NCBI GenBank assembly: GCA_020466095.1
Contig: CM035806.1
Location: forward strand, 55,548,916 to 55,612,915
Direction of reading: 5' to 3'
Source: Chlorops oryzae
Lineage: Eukaryota; Arthropoda; Insecta; Diptera; Chloropidae
DNA: 64,000 bases
The notes below the pieces were generated by a model. It did not search any database. It was not told the DNA's origin and worked only from the letters and a program-made list of their open reading frames with translations. Numbering within the stretch: position 1 is the first letter of the stretch; every line of letters starts with the position of its first letter. The position numbers and the translations under genes were made by a program. Below are positions 18,773 through 32,067 of the stretch, one piece after another.

Positions 18773-21542
18773 TAAAATTGAAAAAATTATTTTTCACCCC
18801 CACGCAAAACAGAATTGCTACGGCACTGCCGGCATTGCATTGGGAGTATTGGTGGCATGGAGGATGGAGCACGGAGCGCCACAGTTTCCAATAACCCATG
18901 CAGTCATTGAACTTTATCATTCGCAGCCAGTTTTTCGTAATTGCGGAGAGAAGTGCAGTTTAATGGTAGAAGCAGCCGCGAACTCCAAAATGCGATGCGC
19001 GAAATGTGAAAAGCGAAAAGGCAAAAGCGAACGCAAAAAGTGAGATGCCTGCAGGCGTCCCGGCCCCGTCACTCCGATATGCTGTTGCCCCAAATATCGC
19101 ATAAAGTGTGAATGCATAATTAATTTTCTATTACATTGTTTGGCGGGCCCGCGAATATTTACTGAAAATGAACAACGCCATTTTGCGGTTTTTCGCTGTC
19201 GCTTTAGAGGAAAAGCGGTGCATTAAGGGCAATCGAATTTCTCTACTTTTTTCCTTTCACGAAAGCATACATACATATATGCAATGTATATATATACCCT
19301 GCGGTAATATGGACTCACCCAAGTGTAGCCTTCGGTCAGTCCTTCATGTTACCACAACTAGTCCCTTCATAATTCCACTTCGAATGTATTTAACTGACCT
19401 TTTAAACATGGCCGTGTCCTTGGGAAGGGACTAGTCCGCAAAACGGCTGATCATAGGTCAGTCTTTTTGGGTCAATTGTCGTAATTTTGTCGGGTTTTAG
19501 GATAGCCAAATGAGGAAAATAAACCACGAATTCCTTATACATATTATAAGTTGATGAAAGTGTCATTTACAGACTACCGTTCCAGACCAACCCGTTTATT
19601 ACCGACCGCCGGCTAGCAGAATTCGATGGAGCGAACTGCCATAATATAACCGGTAGGACTTGGACCGGTCAAAGGCCAGTCGTTCTTAGGAAATTGACTG
19701 GCTTCTTTACTGCAGGGTATATATACGTGAAGATCGCTGTTAAAAAGGTGTTTTTTAGAATTTTGATATGGTCTGCCTGAAAGTATACTTTGTTTTTTTT
19801 TTTTTTGCTTTGTTTGGATTTGTATTGGTATAAATAATGAGACCACTTTGATCGTTCGTCGCTGGAAGATTTCACAGAAAATCGCGTCCTTTTAATACTT
19901 GGAATTGAAGTCTTAATACACCGATTATAGAGTACAGCTTGTCGAGGGCGATAACACCAAACGTTCGCCTACAAAATTGAAAATTCGTCTCAAGCACTTT
20001 TCAGTAACTTATTAAGAGTCCCATACATCTGATATTTTTCAGCTTAAAGCACGCAAAAAAGAAGATAGAGAAAAACGAAAAAAAAAATCATCAAATAAAA
20101 AAAAATCCTCTGCCTTTCGAAGCTGCCCGCCGAATCTGCGTCTCAGTCCAAAGCGTTTAAATTATGATAATCATCAATTTTGCCAAGGAGATGACTCGAA
20201 AGCATTTTTAGGTAAATATTTGTTGGATCAATTTTGTCATTGAGCTGCCGTCGTCGTTGTTGTCGCTGTGGCTGTCGTATCAGTGTCGGTGCTTGGTGCT
20301 GATGTCTCGATGATTCGGTGTCTCGGTTGCATCACGTTGCTCTTGGGCCTTGATATTGATGCTGATGAGTTCGGCCGTTGACGGCAGCATTATGCGCCTT
20401 TTAAGCTTTTATTGCGGAATGCAATTTCAATATCAATAACAATTTCAAGTGAGAAAAACAGGAGGGTGAAAATGCACTTTGAAGCCGCACAGCGGAGTTA
20501 CAAGCACAATTGCATACACCGGTGAAGTAACCGACCGACCGCGCTGGCACTCCTTTATGGCGGAAATGCATTGTCAAGAACATTTTTCTACAAGAAACAA
20601 TTAACATACACCCAAAAACAAAAAAAAAAAAAAAAAATCGGGCAAAGACTCAACACGACTCGCCTCACCTCACCTCACCTCACCACACCTCGCATCACCA
20701 CGCCACGCCTTTGCACATCTCGGTGCGACTCACAAATGCAAGAAAATATAGCATGCTCTCTAGACGCTCGCGGTGGCGGACGCGCCGAGTATGCTTTAAT
20801 CCTTAAGTTGTTTAACATGGTTTGAAGTGCTTTAATGGATCTTATCGCTGAAGATATTCGGAGTAGTGCGGCTTTTAGCTACCATCCAAAGCAATGAACT
20901 TTACTTAGTGTGTTTCGAACATGCTCAAAAAAGGGATAGAAAGGGGTCTCATAATGTACGGATAAGTGTGCTCTTCAAAGGTGAAGGCTGAATAAGTACG
21001 AACCCATCCTTATTTCTAAGTGCAGGATAGGTCACATCGTTCTTTGGGCCTTCAAAATTTTCCGTTTTTGAGCTGAATAAGGAATATTTTAAATATTCGG
21101 AATTGAAATCGATGAAAAAGTCGAAATATCATCCTTAGATCCGTTCGCATTTCAGACATGCTTTTCTCTGAGAGATATGCCCCAAAGCAATAACTCAGGA
21201 TATTCTTTTACAAGTTACAAATTAACGCCTTTGAGTATGCCACGTTTATTTTAATAATGCCTTAGAAGAACATAATATACCTGGTTGCAGAAATTATATT
21301 CTCCGGATTGATCATTTGAACATTCCTTTAAGCGGGGGATATCATAGACTTTTCCAACCACTTTTAACCACATCTTCTATGTTCGACCATGGCCGCTTTG
21401 GGTAGGCCTTCCCCATGCTACTTATGTCAGGCACAAAGTGAGGTGTTCAAAAAAGTTTTGGTTTCGCCTTTTGCTTGTCATTTTACCTTTTATTTCAAGT
21501 CTGAAATGATGCAACTTTTCAATGAAAGATCATGTAGATATA
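18773..21542. other. Spacer without recognisable genes
   Basis: No supported gene. Landmarks are a long A run near 20619-20637, repeated CTCACCTCAC units near 20661-20715, and several GTCGTTGTTGTCGCTG-like runs near 20247-20275. Short frames here lack recognisable domains. Confidence 0.45.
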
Positions 21543-21728
21543 CAGGGTGTCCCCAGAATTGTTGGCCAAACTAAACCAGGGCATAGCTTAGGTCAAGAGG
21601 AACAATGTTTGTTCTTGCGAAATTTGGCTAACTGTTACCGATTTTGAGTAATAAGTGTTTGAAAATAATGCACTTTTGAATGCACTTTTCGAAAAATGAG
21701 TTTGGCCCAAAATTCTGGGGACACCCTG
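21543..21728. mobile_element. Tc1/mariner-like MITE, 186 bp
   Basis: Inverted ends of about 33 bp start CAGGGTGTCCCCAGAATT and continue with TTGGCCAAACT. TA flanks both sides (21541-21542 and 21729-21730). The sequence is non-coding. A related AGGGTGTCC motif, on the minus strand, lies in the foldback near 30327-30342. Confidence 0.75.
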
Positions 21729-22026
21729 TATATTCAGTCGACATTTTTGAGTTTTAAAAGGGTATAGCTCCCTAATTCGGCATTTTATCATAACGGTGTT
21801 TTCGGAAGAATTAATTGGCTTATCTCAGGGTAAGTTTTTGTGTTAGCTTAGAATACCAAACTTTAACACATCCATAGATATGGGCCAAAAAGTGGTAAAA
21901 AAAACGTTTAAAACAAGTTTTTGTATGAAGGCGTACCGATAATTCAAAAAACTAAAGATGCAGTTCAATAGGGGAAACCGTTGAATTCGGTCTTGTCTTT
22001 CTTTCGACTACCACAGTGTAATAATA

Positions 22027-22584
22027 CACAGTGAAAAAACTCAACCAGAAAACTGGTTAAATCAAAAGGAAAAACATACAAAACGACTTCGACTTCAACA
22101 AGGAATATTTTTAATTTAAAAACTTTTCTTGTTGGAAAAAATAAGATTTTCCTTTTGAATCAACCATATTTCTTGTTAAATTGAATGATAATTTTCAAAA
22201 ATTTATTTAAATTTAAATTGTTGAACTAACCACGGACAGAATTGAAATGATGACAAGATAATTTTTTAAATAATAAAAATTTTCTAAAATACCTATACAA
22301 GAAGAAATGTCAAAACAAATTTATTTAATGCTCACAGCCCCAAAAATAGCCATCGGATGGAATTCATCCGGTTTTGTCACTGCGTTGTTGTGACTGCTTT
22401 CGCAATGCTTGAAAAGTTCTAAGATGAATAAATGTCTTATATGTCCTATTTTATAAAACAAATGAGAATTATACCGAACGTAAAGAAATGTAATTAAACA
22501 TATTTCCTTTCAAATCAACCAAAAATGTTATTGACTCAACCATTTTTCTTTTGAAATTTTTTTTCTGCTCGAGTTCGCTCAGTG
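22027..22584. mobile_element. Family D MITE copy 2, 558 bp, 8-bp duplication
   Basis: The ends are CACAGTGAAAAAACTCAACC and the inverse of CACTGAGCGAACTCGAGC. Flanks TAATAATA (22019-22026) and TAACAATA (22585-22592) agree at 7 of 8 bases, pointing to hAT. The body matches 9636-10269. The centre has a hairpin, ATCGGATGGAATTCATCCG. Confidence 0.7.
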
Positions 22585-22781
22585 TAACAATAATTTTCTC
22601 CATTAGCTTTCGAACAAGTTTTGTGCAACAATGAAATTTGAATTTTGTTACATCCAAGTAAATAAGTGTTGTTCGGGGTTCTTATAAAATCCAATCGCTA
22701 TCGGAATTGGAACTGAAATCCACAAAAAAATATACCTAGGTGTTAGAGAAACAGATTTTTATTTCGTTGTTATGTTCAAAT

Positions 22782-23025
22782 CGTGGCTCTGGGATAGCGT
22801 AGGAGATGCGTGCTATGCTCTTGATCCCAGGGTCCGAGGTTCGATTCCCGGCACAGGCGAAACGGAGTGTAATGTTCCAAGCCTAGCACTGGTTTTTTCA
22901 AAAATCGCATGTTAGGGGCACACTACATAAAAAGACAATACACTCACACAAACACAACAAAACCTCCTTGGTATCACAATGGGCCTATTAACGGCCTAAG
23001 TGGCAGCCACTTCAACCTACCTACC
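22782..23025 (+). mobile_element. tRNA-derived SINE copy 1
   Basis: The 5' head has pol III promoter boxes: an A-box-like GATAGCGTAGGAGATGCG and a B box GAGGTTCGATTCCCGG. A body with CAAAAATCGCATGTTAGGG follows, then CTTGGTATCACAATGGGCC and a tail AACCTACCTACCT. The 11-bp flank TATGTTCAAAT is exact (22771-22781 and 23026-23036). The tail resembles the 3' end of the minus-strand LINE at 18198-18763, as expected if that LINE's reverse transcriptase mobilised it. Confidence 0.88.
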
Positions 23026-23036
23026 TATGTTCAAAT

Positions 23037-26000
23037 AAGCCAAGTACCCTAAAGATGACAGATTGAAAATTATTTCATAGATTTGGTGTTTTCTTTCGGC
23101 TGAATAAGTTGCAAAATGTGAGTTAGACATAAGCTAAGGAATAAATTTATTATAAAACTTTGGTGGGAACTCAACTAGTCCTTCGAAAGAAGGAAGAAAG
23201 AAGTTCGATTGTGCAAAATTCATACAGGAAAATTTTCTCGAAGGACTTCTCCTGGGTCCACTTCAAAGTGGTGTTTTTTTTACCCATGATTTTATAAAAT
23301 TATACTTTCATGAAATTTTTTATTTTCGCTATTAAAATTTTGCAATAGTCCTTAGGACACTAACTTTATCTTAAGTAACTATCAGAAATATTACAAAGAA
23401 AATTTCGATTTTTTTCCAAACTATTTTAAAACCTTTTTTTCGAATATCAGAATTAACGTTTTCGAAAAATCGAAAAAAAGCGTATCAGATTTTCTACCAC
23501 CTATCAAAACCATTATTGGATTTCAATACAGATAAAATTGAAATTTGTCTTGGTTTTCATAACAACCCCGATTATGTGAAACAATTAGGAACACAGTGGA
23601 ATCTCTATAACTCAAATTTCAAGGAATATGAAAAAAACAAAATCGATTTGACGAATTTTCGACTTAAGAAGATGCTCGAATTCGGAAGGATAGCATATTT
23701 CGAGTTCATGAGATTTCATTTTACGAGCGGAAGGGTATAAGCCATATTTAAATTATTCGACGTTATCTAGAGTGTCATTAAATATTTAAAATGTCATAGC
23801 TAATATAATATATATATATAAGAGATTGCACTGCACATAGAATATCCTTTTTTCCAACGAAATTGTGCCAAACTACATATGTATATTTATGCCTTGGATT
23901 TTTGCTACTCGTATAAAATATTGCAAGATTGTATTGCAAACAAAGAATAACAAAAGAATCCAGCTAGGATATGTATATGAGCTGGAGACCATCGCATCCG
24001 AAAAAGGATGTGAGAATTCATCTTCCTTCAAGCTGAGTATATTGACTTTCGAAAATAATTACTCCCGTATCCTTTTAACGAGACGAGGCGAAGAACGATG
24101 TCAAGAGCCAATGGCCGTTGAAGCGATGGAGGAGAGGTCCTTGTTGCATAATGATTTCCTTGAAATTTTCACGGAATTCACATTAAGTTCAATTGCCAAA
24201 CGAGAGACGCTTTATTAAAAAGCATAAACAATTAACGCGGAGCAATCATTGGAGTCACTAGCAGCCCACGAAAAATAAAGCCCAACAATGAGACGCTGGA
24301 GTGGGAACGAAGGACTTTCGACTTGAACGTGGGGGGGCATTAGGCGGCTGGGTTCGTCTAGCGCCGACATACGGTGCGAGGAAAATTGCGTAAAGTTTAA
24401 TTTACTTTTTGAAAAATTATTGCCCAGTAGAAATGTGTAAATGTGCAAATGTGCAAATGTGTATGGCAAAAGTGAATTCCATTTAAAGCAGCCGCGGATT
24501 CTGGTAAAGTTGAAAATTTTTGAAAGGAAACTCTTTCCAATATGCCATGCCGTCAGTGTGACATAGAAGTACGGCCTACGGGTATTGTTGGTATTTGTTT
24601 CATCATCGGACAATTCCAAACTTCTTTGCTGCTCGATGATAAGGAATAAAGAGATTGAGAGCGACAGCTCAAAAGAGAGCAACAAGGATAGATAGATAGC
24701 CGCGAAGAGGTGTGTGTGTGTGTGTGTGTGTGAGCGAGAGAGAGTGAGATTGTGATGAGTTCCGCTCATAATAAAGCCCAACAAAAACTTGCTTCAAATG
24801 TACTTTTTGAAGTGAAAACAAAAGCAAAAGCAAAACCAAAACCAAAACGAAAAAGGAGCAAAGCAAAACAAAACGAAATGGAAAAAAAATGCGAGAAAAA
24901 ATATACAAATTAAACAAAAGGAAGGCATCGAAACGGAAGTTTCGAATGGAAAAAAGCAACGAACCGTATTATGAGGCCTGCTGCAACACGATTACTTTCC
25001 TAAGAACTCACACCACAGATCGTTGGCATTCACTGGCCTTGCTGCATGAACTGCATACGGCAATGGCGGCTTACGGTGCGGGAGCGCGGGACGTGGGTTG
25101 CCCGTCGGGTTCGCTGGGTTCGGTGGCTGCGGTTCGAGCGGTAGCGTTTATTACTATAATACAATACTTGAAGAACGGAATGCAATCATGAAAAATCATG
25201 AAAAATACGTTGGAAAAAACAAAAAAAAAAAAAAAGAGAAAAAAAAACGAGAACAAATGAAAAGTGAGCCGCAAGAAGAAGTTTCTCAATGATGTGGCTT
25301 GGCCATACGCGGAACAACGGAAATGCAACGCAACGGCTCGCTAGTATTGTAATTTTCGCGCATTATTGCAACACCATTAGAGTGGAGTGGAGTGGAGTGG
25401 AGTGCTGAGGGAGCTTTGGTCGGCTAATGGAAAGAGCGGGTGATAGAGACTGAGAGCTGAGGACAGGATCGGGTCGGGTTGGAACATTAGTTGTGTGGCT
25501 TGTATTACAATGTAACCGTTTGCGGTGGCACTTATGAATGGATGAACGAACGGCGTAACGGATTCGCATGCCGATGCGGATGCGGATGCGGAAACGTATC
25601 GGACACTTTGTACAAAGCTCTCTGGCGTGCTGTCACACTCGTCCTTCGCGCCGTTGCTATGGTATGATATTTCAAATGTGCTTTTCATGTTGGAGCGAGA
25701 GCAGCTGCAAATGCCGCTGTCACTGTCGCTTCATTCCCGCACCGCCCCCGCCCCGCTCCGCATCATCCCGGCCGGCCGGTCGTTCTAGCCGGTCCGGCAA
25801 ACCGTCACTGGCGTTGATGATACTAGAATAGCGCCTTTGATTTGTCAATGCTTGTATGTCCTCGCTCTCGTGATGGTCTTTCTTTCTCTTTAACACGGAA
25901 CTTATCCTCATCCTAGCCATCGCGTCCGGCTTACCCTTATGATGATGTTTGCTGAATTGTTGTTGTTGTTTTTGCTGTTGTTGCTATTTCAGTCGAGCTG

Positions 26001-26342
26001 AGTTGAGCTGAGCTGAGTTGCTGCTCGTCGAGCCGCTTTTAGCCGTTGGTGATTTTTGATGAAAAGTTTTCAGCGTGTTGTCGTTTGTTTTTCTCTTCCT
26101 TTATCTATATATATATATATATAGGTATATATATTTATATACACATATAATGCATGCGGATTTCTTTTTTCTGTCTCTCTCTCCTCTGTCGTTGTTATGG
26201 AAAAGGAAATTTTAATTTTGTGCAAATGGAAAATAATAATCATTACAACTAAATGGACGCAGGCTAAAAAGGTGCCGCTTGCAATACTAAAAAATATTTT
26301 CGTTCTAACAATGGAAAAGGAAATCTCTACGAACGACGTCTG

Positions 26343-26376
<34 letters not shown>

Positions 26377-28415
26377 GCTGAGAGCGAGAGGGAGAGTGCA
26401 AGGGTGCGAGAGGGTGTTTGTATGGGTCTTTGGTTTCTTATGAAACGTTGACATTATGCTTCAGGTTTTAAATGTGATGCGGAGCACTAAAAGGAAAGAA
26501 TGAATTCGGGATTTTCAACACAATGGGCTCGTTAAGAACTTAATATCATCTACCCCTCCCACCGCGCCCTTCAACCACCGAAAAAATATGTATTGAAAAA
26601 TTAAGAAAAAATGCTGCATTTTTCAATATTGAGACAGTTAAATTTGGATTTCATATCTACATGTGATTGAGTATATGCGCCTAACAGTATGCAACCATTT
26701 CATTCTTTTATTTTTATTTTCTTATTCATATTTAGAGCACGTTGCATTTGAAGGAAGGTGGCCTTTGTGATGCCATAATCAATTATCTTCTCTTTTACTT
26801 CATTGGAAGAAAACTCTTGATCGAAGGACCCACAGGAATTCTTTATATATATACCATAGTTTGGTCGATCGTTATCAGTCTTCAATGCCAACTGATCTAG
26901 AAATTAACCCACTTATGACCATTTCGATTTTGAATTTTAAGGACACTGGAATCCTCAAACCGCCATCTCAACAATTTTTACACATGGGTATTTCCACAGA
27001 AAATGACCCCTCACAGCTCAAAAATAAAATTGCTAAATTTTAACTTTTTTTTCGCTAATATTACACAAAATAAATGTATTTGTCATTTACCGGAAGATTT
27101 ACTTTCATTTTCTTTATAATAACAAAATTATGCAACTTTGAATTTGGTACAATGTGTGCGATTTTATTCCCATGAATTGCACGGTCAATTTTAGCCCTTC
27201 GACAACAGTGTTCTAACGGTAGTTTATGAACAAAACAAAAACGAGCTGAAAGCTGAAAGTTTTCTCAATGACCACCAACAATTTTAAAGGCGAGAAGTTA
27301 AAAATAAACATTTTGTGAATTGTTTAAAAATAACCTTACTGGATGTAACGACCGTTACCCTAAAAGAACAAAAGTTTGATTTTATCGTAATTATTTTAAA
27401 CGAATTCATTTCATTGTTGCGGAAAGTATGAAGGTAAGTAAGGTGAAGAATTTTGAAAGGCGAAATTAGCGTCAAAAGCCTCCTATGATTTCTTATACAT
27501 TTTTTAAAGATGTAACGACCGTTACTTTTTTTTTGGCGGTTTGTATTTGAACTGTTTTCGTCTTAAATAATTGATTGGAATCTTACTGAATTTAGCTGAA
27601 AAATAAACGTTTTTAATTTATGCTTTGCAATACAAGACTTATATATGTATATTAGGGTGTTTTTTTTCGAATTTAATAGTAGAACGTAAGGTTTTCGAAA
27701 GCTTATGGGTCAAAGTATTTTTGAGAATTTTTTTCAGATTTTTTCGTAAAAGGTTTAGAGGTTGCGCTCAGCGGATTTGCCTCAAAAGCCCCACATTTAA
27801 AAATTTTTGGAGATATCTTCTTCATAAGCAATGCTTTTCAGGATTTTTAGGTATTTGTCGGTGGAAAAGTATACAATCTTTGTTCTCAGTTACATAAACT
27901 GCAAAATATACCAACTTTATAGGCTATTTAGGCATCTTTAGTAGACATTTTTACGAACAAAATCGGGCGTCAAAAAAAAGGCCCCAAAATTTCTTAATTT
28001 TATATGAAAATGGTTGAAAGTAATGATGCAATTTCAAAGAGTACGAATTCCTTTATAATTTGTTAAAGGAAATTAGGATTTTAATCTTATAGTTCCAAAG
28101 CTATGTCCCGTTATCTTTTCAAAAACATTATAACAAAAACGCGTTGCATACTTCCAGGCTTACATTTGAAAATTTCATTGCCTATATGATAGCCAATCAA
28201 TATTAAATAGACTCAAAATGACGAGTTTTCCAATCCATCCAATCGTTACCAGCAATCTTTAACCGCTTATAGCTCCTTCACCATAAGTGCAATCGAAAAT
28301 ATTTGAAGGAACGAACTATAGGTACAGTTCTTTCTAACACAAGGGTTCAAAAAAGTTAGTGTTTTCATTGTGTTTCGTCAAGTTTGAGGTGAAACATGCA
28401 AAAAAAAAAAAAAAC
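23037..28415. other. Spacer, partly GC-richer, with microsatellites
   Basis: No supported gene. TG repeats lie at 24711-24732 and 26346-26375, TA repeats near 26107-26135, and GTTGTTGTTG/GAGCTGAGTTGAGC motifs near 25957-26022. The part 24960-26050 is richer in GC and CpG and could be regulatory or untranslated DNA of a distant gene, but nothing proves it. GTAACGACCGTTAC occurs twice (27345-27358 and 27512-27525). Confidence 0.4.
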
Positions 28416-28755
28416 CAGTAGGGGTGTTATAGTCAGGTGAGCCTGACAATAGAATACCCGACACAGACACACATGTTCAAATAGTTTTTCATATCAAGAG
28501 TTATTTAAGGCCATAAGGGGCCCCATATACCGACTTTTGTTAAATTTCTTTATGAAAACTGCCCATTTGCCACGCCCACTTTTCAAATTTTTATTTAATT
28601 ATAAGACGGACGGACGGATATGTCTAAATAGAATCTCCTGGTGACGCTGATCATTTCTATATATATTTTGTATGTTCTATCTCGACTGGTTCTGGGTGTT
28701 ACACACAACCACACAAACGCAATATACCCTCGACTCAGAGTGTGTCGTGTATAAA
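28416..28755 (+). mobile_element. Family X copy 3, internally deleted
   Basis: It starts with GGGGTGTTATAGTCAGGTGA and ATACCCGACACAG, keeps one GCCACGCCCACTTTTC unit, then jumps to CTCCTGGTGACGCTGATC and the closing ATACCCTCGACTCAGAGTG hairpin. The middle with CCCTAGTACTGGAGG is missing, so this is a short derivative of about 340 bp with both ends. Confidence 0.75.
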
Positions 28756-28837
28756 AACGGACTACACATACGTGTTACCAGTATGAAAATTGTCCATATG
28801 TGTTCAATAAAAGCGGCCGAAACTTGACGTCAGTGTA

Positions 28838-30472
28838 CCCAGCAAACATTTTCTATCGGGGAACAGTGTAGTATTTTTTTCTCATCTGTAACCGTTGATT
28901 TTTTATCACAGAAGAGTGAAGCTTGTTAGGTAGGCACCTGTCCGGACCCTTTTGGAAGATCAATTGGCGATACATACAAAATATCGCGGAAGAGTCTCGT
29001 AGATGATGGTTCAGCAATGCATAATAACAAGAATCAAATGACTTTGATTGAATAAAGAAATACCAGAAGGTACTTATATAAATATTAGAAAAACATCGTG
29101 TAAGCCTCTTCGAAAGGAGTCTTTGGCAATGTTCGTCTGGAAGATGAATACCCGGTATATTACGGATTGCTCGCGTAATGTTCGTCAAAGCAATATACAG
29201 GATGTCAAGGAACTTTGTGGAAAATTTTAATACGCGATAGCTTATGCCAAGGGCTGTAGTTCTTATTATTGCTTCATTTGTCTCCAAGGTACCGCTATTG
29301 AGTTATAGCACTTTATTAGAGGACACATTTTGTATAGAAAAAAGAAAATTTTTTGAAAATTTTTAAATAATTTTTTATAATATTTAAAAATACCCAGCAA
29401 ACATTTTCTGAGTGCTCCGAAATATGAGTCCGAAATGAGTCTAAAATATATTTAAAATAAGAGGCTCATATTTATGAGTCAAAATGAGTCAAAAGTATGA
29501 AGAAAATAAGAGCATCATACATATGAGTCCGAAATGACTCAGAATATGTCTAAAATAAGAGGCTCATATTTCGGAGTCTGAGATGAGTCAGAGATATGAC
29601 GAAAATAAGAGGCTAATATTTTGGAGTCTGAAACAAGTCAGAACTATGTCGAAAATAGGAGGCTCATATATATGAGTCCTATATGAATCAGAAATATGTC
29701 GAAAATACGAAAAATAAAATAAATTTGAATTTGACTTTAAACTTACAAACGAAAAAAATCCCCGACTTTCGTTTTAGCTAACACGGTGTCATGGGTAAGC
29801 ACATGACTAGAAAGCGAGAGTTTCGAGGTTCAAACCCCACACAGGAGAAGAGATTTGAACATTGAAAAAATATTTGAAATCATAAGAAAGTAAAAGTCGA
29901 GAAATGTGTGTGCATTAATCAATAAATTTTTTTTACAGCATACGATTATAAATATGACTCAAAATTTTTGGGTCTTTTTAAACTCATAAATATGAGTGCG
30001 GAAAGAGTCATATATGTTTCTTATATGAGTGGAAAAAAAGTCAGATATGAGTGCGATAGGAGTCATATAGGTCTCATATTTAGAAGGAAATAAGAGTAAG
30101 ATATGAGTCCGGAAAAAGTCATATATGACTTCGGACTCATATAAGACGACCTTCGCAAGAAGGGAAACACGCTTTCTTTAAGACTTCTAAATGAGTTCAT
30201 TATGAGGGCTCCGACTCCTATAAGGATTCATATATGAGTCTTTTAGGACTCAGAATGTTTGCTGGGTACACACAAAAAGCATCCTTTTTTTAAGCTATCG
30301 CACATAAAAATTTTGCACAAAGTTCCTTGGACACCCTATATAAGTATATATATTTTTTACATATTTTTTGTTGGTAGAGTTAAGAAAACATCGCCTATTG
30401 CTCTTCTCGAAGAGTCGCACTAACATCTTCTTGGCGGACGGTCGTTAAAACACCGTGTAAATGTTTGCTGGG
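28838..30472. mobile_element. Foldback-like element with CCCAGCAAACATT ends (outer)
   Basis: The left end CCCAGCAAACATTTTC and the inverse right end CCCAGCAAACATTTAC are flanked by TA (28836-28837 and 30473-30474). The arms are long: GTCAAGGAACTTTGTGGAAA with GCGATAGCTT near 29208-29243 recurs inverted near 30290-30340. Inside sits a second element with the same ends (29393-30266). The minus-strand frame of 144 codons at 28853-29287 has no recognisable domain. Confidence 0.65.
29393..30266. mobile_element. CCCAGCAAAC element with ATGAGTC repeats and tRNA-like module (inner)
   Basis: The ends CCCAGCAAACATTTTCTGAG and the inverse of CCCAGCAAACATTCTGAG are flanked by TA (29391-29392 and 30267-30268). 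Many degenerate units of ATATGAGTC...AAATGAGTC fill both arms. A tRNA-like segment at about 29775-29845 contains TAGCTAACACGG and a B-box-like GAGGTTCAAACCCC. It inserted into the outer element of the same type. Confidence 0.65.
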
Positions 30473-30474
30473 TA

Positions 30475-31573
30475 GTCACAGAAATTTAATGCACGAAAGC
30501 TGTAAGCCGACAGTCAAGATGTCATATAATTTGTGTTTTAATTTTAAAAGTCGTCTCGACTCGACTCCGATTTTGACTTTAACTTCAACCGCAACTTCGG
30601 CTGCGTCTCAGTGAGTTTGACTCAAGCTCTGTTTGTTTCGCATTTATGCTGCTGATGCGGTTTAACATGGCGTATGACAAGCGTATGACACTTTGTGCAC
30701 TTACAAATCGCTTACTTTGCCCCCAAACAAGTCCACACATCACATACAGCGGACAGAGTGAGCGAGTGCATTAATTTGCATGCATTCGTTGCATACTTTC
30801 AGGAGCTGCAAGGCATTTCGATGCCTTGCATCGTCTATGGACGGCCGTTGCCACATGCCACTAATTTTCATTTTCTGCCTTTGCGTATTCACTTCTCCTC
30901 CATCCCTTCGACTAATTATTATTATGCCTTTTTATTTTCCGAAACTTTTTATCTTTGAAAACTTGAAGCTCCGATGTTGTTGTTGCAATTCAAAGTGACG
31001 TTAAATTCAGTTTCACTCACAATCACACTTGTCACTTATTGTGTACGGATGATGCATCTTCACGACATAGAGACCAAGCTTTTGATGTCATATGCATGTA
31101 TGAAGCCAGGTGGCGGATATAGAGTTTTTTTTTTTAAGTTGAGAATAGAGTGTGGTATGAAGAGAGCCACACTATGTACCTTTGTTGTGTACACTGTACA
31201 CCGTCTTTACGATTCTTCAGTTCTACGTACAGTAGCCGTTGATATTTTTAGAGCAGGGCTCTGCTATGTACTCTACAGGCGGTATACACTTCAGAACTAA
31301 GTATTTTTGTCTGCGATAGAATCGGATGCTAGACTATAATTCGGCTATCAATTTTGACATTTCATAATACCTACATAAGTACATATGAATAAAATGATAA
31401 TGTCTCTTTGGCAAAAACGAGATGCTGTTGCCCTTGTGGGCCCAGCGAACACAAAATTTGCAGAAAACCAATTTGATCCATTTAAGGCTTTCTGATAAAC
31501 AATACTTTTGTGTCTCTCTCCACCTCTGTCCCTTCCTCGCGCCTTTTAGCACTCTTTCATGCTATCTCATGCT

Positions 31574-31636
<63 letters not shown>

Positions 31637-32067
31637 TACGCTCGCACACTTTCTCCAGGATCATTGTGAAAACGTTTTTTATGAGAAATGAAATAAATTT
31701 ATTTTTTGTAAAGTACAAGACCATACTTTTTCGATCCGAGATCCCGTTTTCGAGCTATCGGTAAATAATGAAACTAAAAATAAAATCGGTAGGGGGGGGG
31801 GGGGGGTGTAAAATTGCAATATTCAATGTTTTTACCGAGTCTGGTGTTTTTCAAACTGGGTGATGGAATTGTGTTATCGAACAGCACTTCGGAACATTGG
31901 GGAAGGAAAGATGCGAACAATTCAGAACTCATATCCCAAAATCAGCAGTAACAGGATTTTGTTTATCTGAACTGCGATCAATCAAAGATATCCGATTATC
32001 CGGACGCATTCTTCGCGGCTCTAAAAATTATATAATCAAAAATTATTTCAAAAGCAACTTTGAATTG
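30475..32067. other. Spacer with CT microsatellite and G15 run
   Basis: No supported gene. A pure CT repeat lies at 31581-31634. A run of 15 G lies at 31792-31806. Leucine/serine frames across the CT repeat are artefacts. Confidence 0.5.

Noticed and set aside
22782..22870. A tRNA gene
   Set aside because: The A and B boxes are those of a SINE head; the cloverleaf is incomplete, and target-site duplications and a second copy show that it is retroposed.
24215..25191. Frames of 189 codons (minus) and 100 codons (plus)
   Set aside because: They overlap a TG repeat and A-rich tracts, contradict each other and show no domain.
28853..29287. 144-codon minus frame as a transposase
   Set aside because: It lies in the arm of a foldback element and no catalytic or DNA-binding motif could be recognised.
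29400..30260. A CRISPR-like array from repeated ATATGAGTC units
   Set aside because: Units are degenerate, unevenly spaced and in a eukaryotic inverted-repeat element; there are no spacers or cas genes.
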